Shown here one piece after another: positions 62,580 to 64,000 of a stretch of 64,000 nucleotides of DNA. The notes beneath the pieces were generated by a model. It did not search any database and was not told the DNA's origin. It saw only the letters and a list, made by a program, of their open reading frames with translations. Each line of letters opens with the position of its first letter. The stretch's first letter is position 1. Position numbers and translations under genes: made by a program. Origin of the DNA: JAEINY01 sp942490535 (GTDB lineage Bacteria; Bacteroidota; Bacteroidia; Bacteroidales; Marinilabiliaceae); assembly GCA_942490535.1 (NCBI GenBank), contig CALNXQ010000005.1, forward strand, positions 2,131,778 to 2,195,777, read 5' to 3'.

Positions 62580-62815
62580 CAGTATACCCCGCAGGCCATG
62601 TGGGGTTATTTACGTTTAATCCCTTTGTGATTTTCAGGTCTTACCACAAAGTGGGAACAAACGAGCAATCAAGGGTGAAACTCATGGCATGACCCGATTG
62701 GAAACAGGAGGCTCATGTGGAGTTCAATATTTATTTTGAAGTTTTTTAAATGATGAATTCCCGCTTAAAAGTATGCAGAGCCAAAACTATTGAAGCAGGC
62801 CGACGGGTCTGCTTC
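62580..62815. repeat. REP-like palindromic segment (weak)
   Basis: Contains CCCCGCAGGCCATGTGGGG, TTTAATCCCTTTGTG with a later CACAAAGTGGG, and a hairpin GAAGCAG/CTGCTTC at 62792. The pattern resembles the repeats at 56.7 and 61.6 kb but has no long identical block, so assignment is tentative. No gene seen between 62493 and 62906. Confidence 0.4.
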
Positions 62816-62906
62816 CTTTGTAATCGCTTGTGGAGTGGCTGTTCTGTATTATTGGAAATATAAAATGAATTTATAGTTTTGTTTAGTAATACCTGTATTC
62901 AGAAAT

Positions 62907-63758
62907 ATGAAAAAAAAGCATCAGGAGTGGACCCGAATTTTATTATTGATTATACCCTATATTCTGATTGTGGGATTTTTTCAGCTTTTAGGGACTTTTA
63001 TTGCAGGAGTTAACATTTTAGATACAAATCATCAAGATTCTAGCTCTGAACATTTGATCATTAGTTTTTTTGGAGGCCTTGGTACTTTTGGAGTATTGTT
63101 TCTTTTTATGAAATATCTGGACAAGGAGGCTTTTGTAAAACTAGGTTTTGTTAAGCATGATTACATCCGGGATCTATTCAATGGAACTGCGTTAGGCGTT
63201 ATTATTCAGGCAAGTGGCTTTAGTGTACTGGTTTGGCTGAATGAAATTCAAGTTCAAAGCATAACTTACGATTTCCGGGAATTAGTCCTGTCTCTTTTGA
63301 TATACGTAATTGTTGCTTTTGTTGAGGAATCTCTCTTCAGAGGGTATGTATTACGGAATTTGATGTATTCAATGAATCGATATGTGGCATTATTGGTTTC
63401 TTCAGTTCTTTTTGCCCTCATGCATGGTGCCAATCCTAATCTGGGGTGGGTGGGATTATTAAATCTTTTTGGTTGCGGGTTGATCTTTGGAATCTCCTAC
63501 ATACACACTCAAAGTTTATGGTTACCCATAGCCTTGCATTTTAGCTGGAATTTTTCTCAGGCGAATTTAGGATTTAATGTGAGTGGGATGGATTCCTTTT
63601 CTTTTATTGAAGTGACGATGCATGAACAAAATATAGTAAACGGAGGGGCATTTGGGTTTGAGGGATCGATACTTTCTGTAGTTACCGTTTTTTTAAGTCT
63701 AATTGGCCTTCACTTCTATTATAGAAATAGAAGGTATTCCGCAGTAAACGCAGTTTAA
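62907..63758 (+). CDS. CPBP-family intramembrane metalloprotease
   Basis: 283-aa membrane protein with about eight helices. The family motifs are VAFVEESLFRGYVLRNLM (EExxxR), LFALMHGANPN (FxxxH) and LPIALHFSWNF (HxxxN), in that order in the last 130 residues. CPBP (Abi/CAAX-protease-like) proteins cut or process membrane substrates and are sometimes linked to bacteriocin self-immunity; no bacteriocin gene is adjacent, so a general role is more likely. A membrane-protein gene starts 17 bp downstream. Confidence 0.9.
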   Translation: MKKKHQEWTRILLLIIPYILIVGFFQLLGTFIAGVNILDTNHQDSSSEHLIISFFGGLGTFGVLFLFMKYLDKEAFVKLGFVKHDYIRDLFNGTALGVIIQASGFSVLVWLNEIQVQSITYDFRELVLSLLIYVIVAFVEESLFRGYVLRNLMYSMNRYVALLVSSVLFALMHGANPNLGWVGLLNLFGCGLIFGISYIHTQSLWLPIALHFSWNFSQANLGFNVSGMDSFSFIEVTMHEQNIVNGGAFGFEGSILSVVTVFLSLIGLHFYYRNRRYSAVNAV

Positions 63759-63775
63759 TGGATAAATAAAGTACC

Positions 63776-64000
63776 ATGGAATTCAACAATAAAAAACTAG
63801 AGCGCACATCTCGCCTCATCAATTACGTCATTGCTATTGCACTGTGTTGGTTTTTAATCCTGTTATCGGGCAAAGTGATGGATGATGTGGATGAATGGGA
63901 AGAACGGCCGGATGTGGAAGCTTTTCAAAATAAAGAGCTGTTGGATAGCCTAAATGCTGCGATGCAAAGCATTGAAGAGGAAGTAGAGCAACGCCATGAA
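63776..64000 (+). CDS. Membrane protein of unknown function (partial, C-terminus outside window)
   Basis: First 75 codons only. Starts MEFNNKKLERTSRLINYVIA, with one hydrophobic helix (YVIAIALCWFLILLSGKVM) followed by an acidic, coiled-coil-like stretch (DDVDEWEERPDVEAF). Not recognised. It lies just after the CPBP gene on the same strand, possibly co-transcribed. Confidence 0.6.
   Translation, partial: MEFNNKKLERTSRLINYVIAIALCWFLILLSGKVMDDVDEWEERPDVEAFQNKELLDSLNAAMQSIEEEVEQRHE

Noticed and set aside
62907..63758. CPBP protein as bacteriocin immunity factor
   Set aside because: The family sometimes has that role, but no precursor peptide or exporter gene is adjacent, so the more general label is used.
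1..64000. tRNA, rRNA, tmRNA genes
   Set aside because: None recognised by eye. Near smpB no tmRNA-like sequence was seen. A covariance-model scan was not possible here and would be decisive.

Overview
The window looks like a chromosomal segment of a Bacteroidota, probably of the Bacteroidales/Marinilabiliales type. This is inferred from family content (TonB-dependent receptors, exbB-exbD-exbD-tonB, TamB, GG-leader peptides, ECF sigma/barrel pair, fold-III arginine-decarboxylase type enzyme) and from repeated promoter elements of the form TAnnTTTG. No rRNA, tRNA or CRISPR was recognised. The first and last genes are cut by the window edges.

Layout. 0-11 kb: end of a TonB receptor, two ClC-type channels flanking a dihydrouridine synthase and a NUMOD4/HNH-HTH protein, a TM2/DUF2752 pair, glyA and a TauE/SafE permease. 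11.25-12.73 kb: an intact IS256-family element with an exact 8-bp target duplication, next to a 63-bp (3 x 21) degenerate tandem repeat. 13-21 kb: tonB/exbD/exbD/exbB, tamB and divergent tsaD. 21.2-24.9 kb: a compact five-gene cluster (PqqD-like protein, Gly/Pro-rich small peptide, HPr-kinase-like protein, S26 peptidase, ABC exporter) that resembles a RiPP-like peptide system without any classical ring-forming maturase. 24.9-33.4 kb: sigma/anti-sigma-barrel pair, smpB, Yip1, a miaA-like gene, an SMP-30-like protein, a degenerate cyclase fused to an HD domain, and an M49-like peptidase.

33.6-45.7 kb is the most distinctive region. A small HTH regulator is followed by a Cys-rich GG-leader precursor, a decayed second precursor, a radical SAM/SPASM enzyme, an S41-like peptidase, a C39-peptidase ABC exporter and an HlyD-like adaptor. 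Then come an array of eight 21-bp repeats, an unrecognised 219-aa protein, a second, unannotated 49-aa GG-leader peptide carrying a calcium-loop-like motif, a two-lobed aspartyl protease with PDZ and an M28 peptidase. The two GG-leader genes lie almost 9 kb apart but share a conserved upstream block (inverted repeat, TA-rich box, TCTGGCCAGA palindrome, ATGCCCCG, GCCGAAAAGGGA, GAGTAGG), which points to a common regulatory signal.

45.8-64 kb is mostly housekeeping and envelope: gpmI, a Mut7-C RNase-type protein, a haem-type TonB receptor, a lipase-like lipoprotein, a DEAD-box helicase, a Tat aldo/keto reductase, an S9 peptidase, an arginine-decarboxylase-type enzyme, an outer-membrane barrel and a CPBP protease. 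It is interspersed with REP-like dispersed repeats at 56.7-57.2, 61.6-61.8 and perhaps 62.6-62.7 kb.
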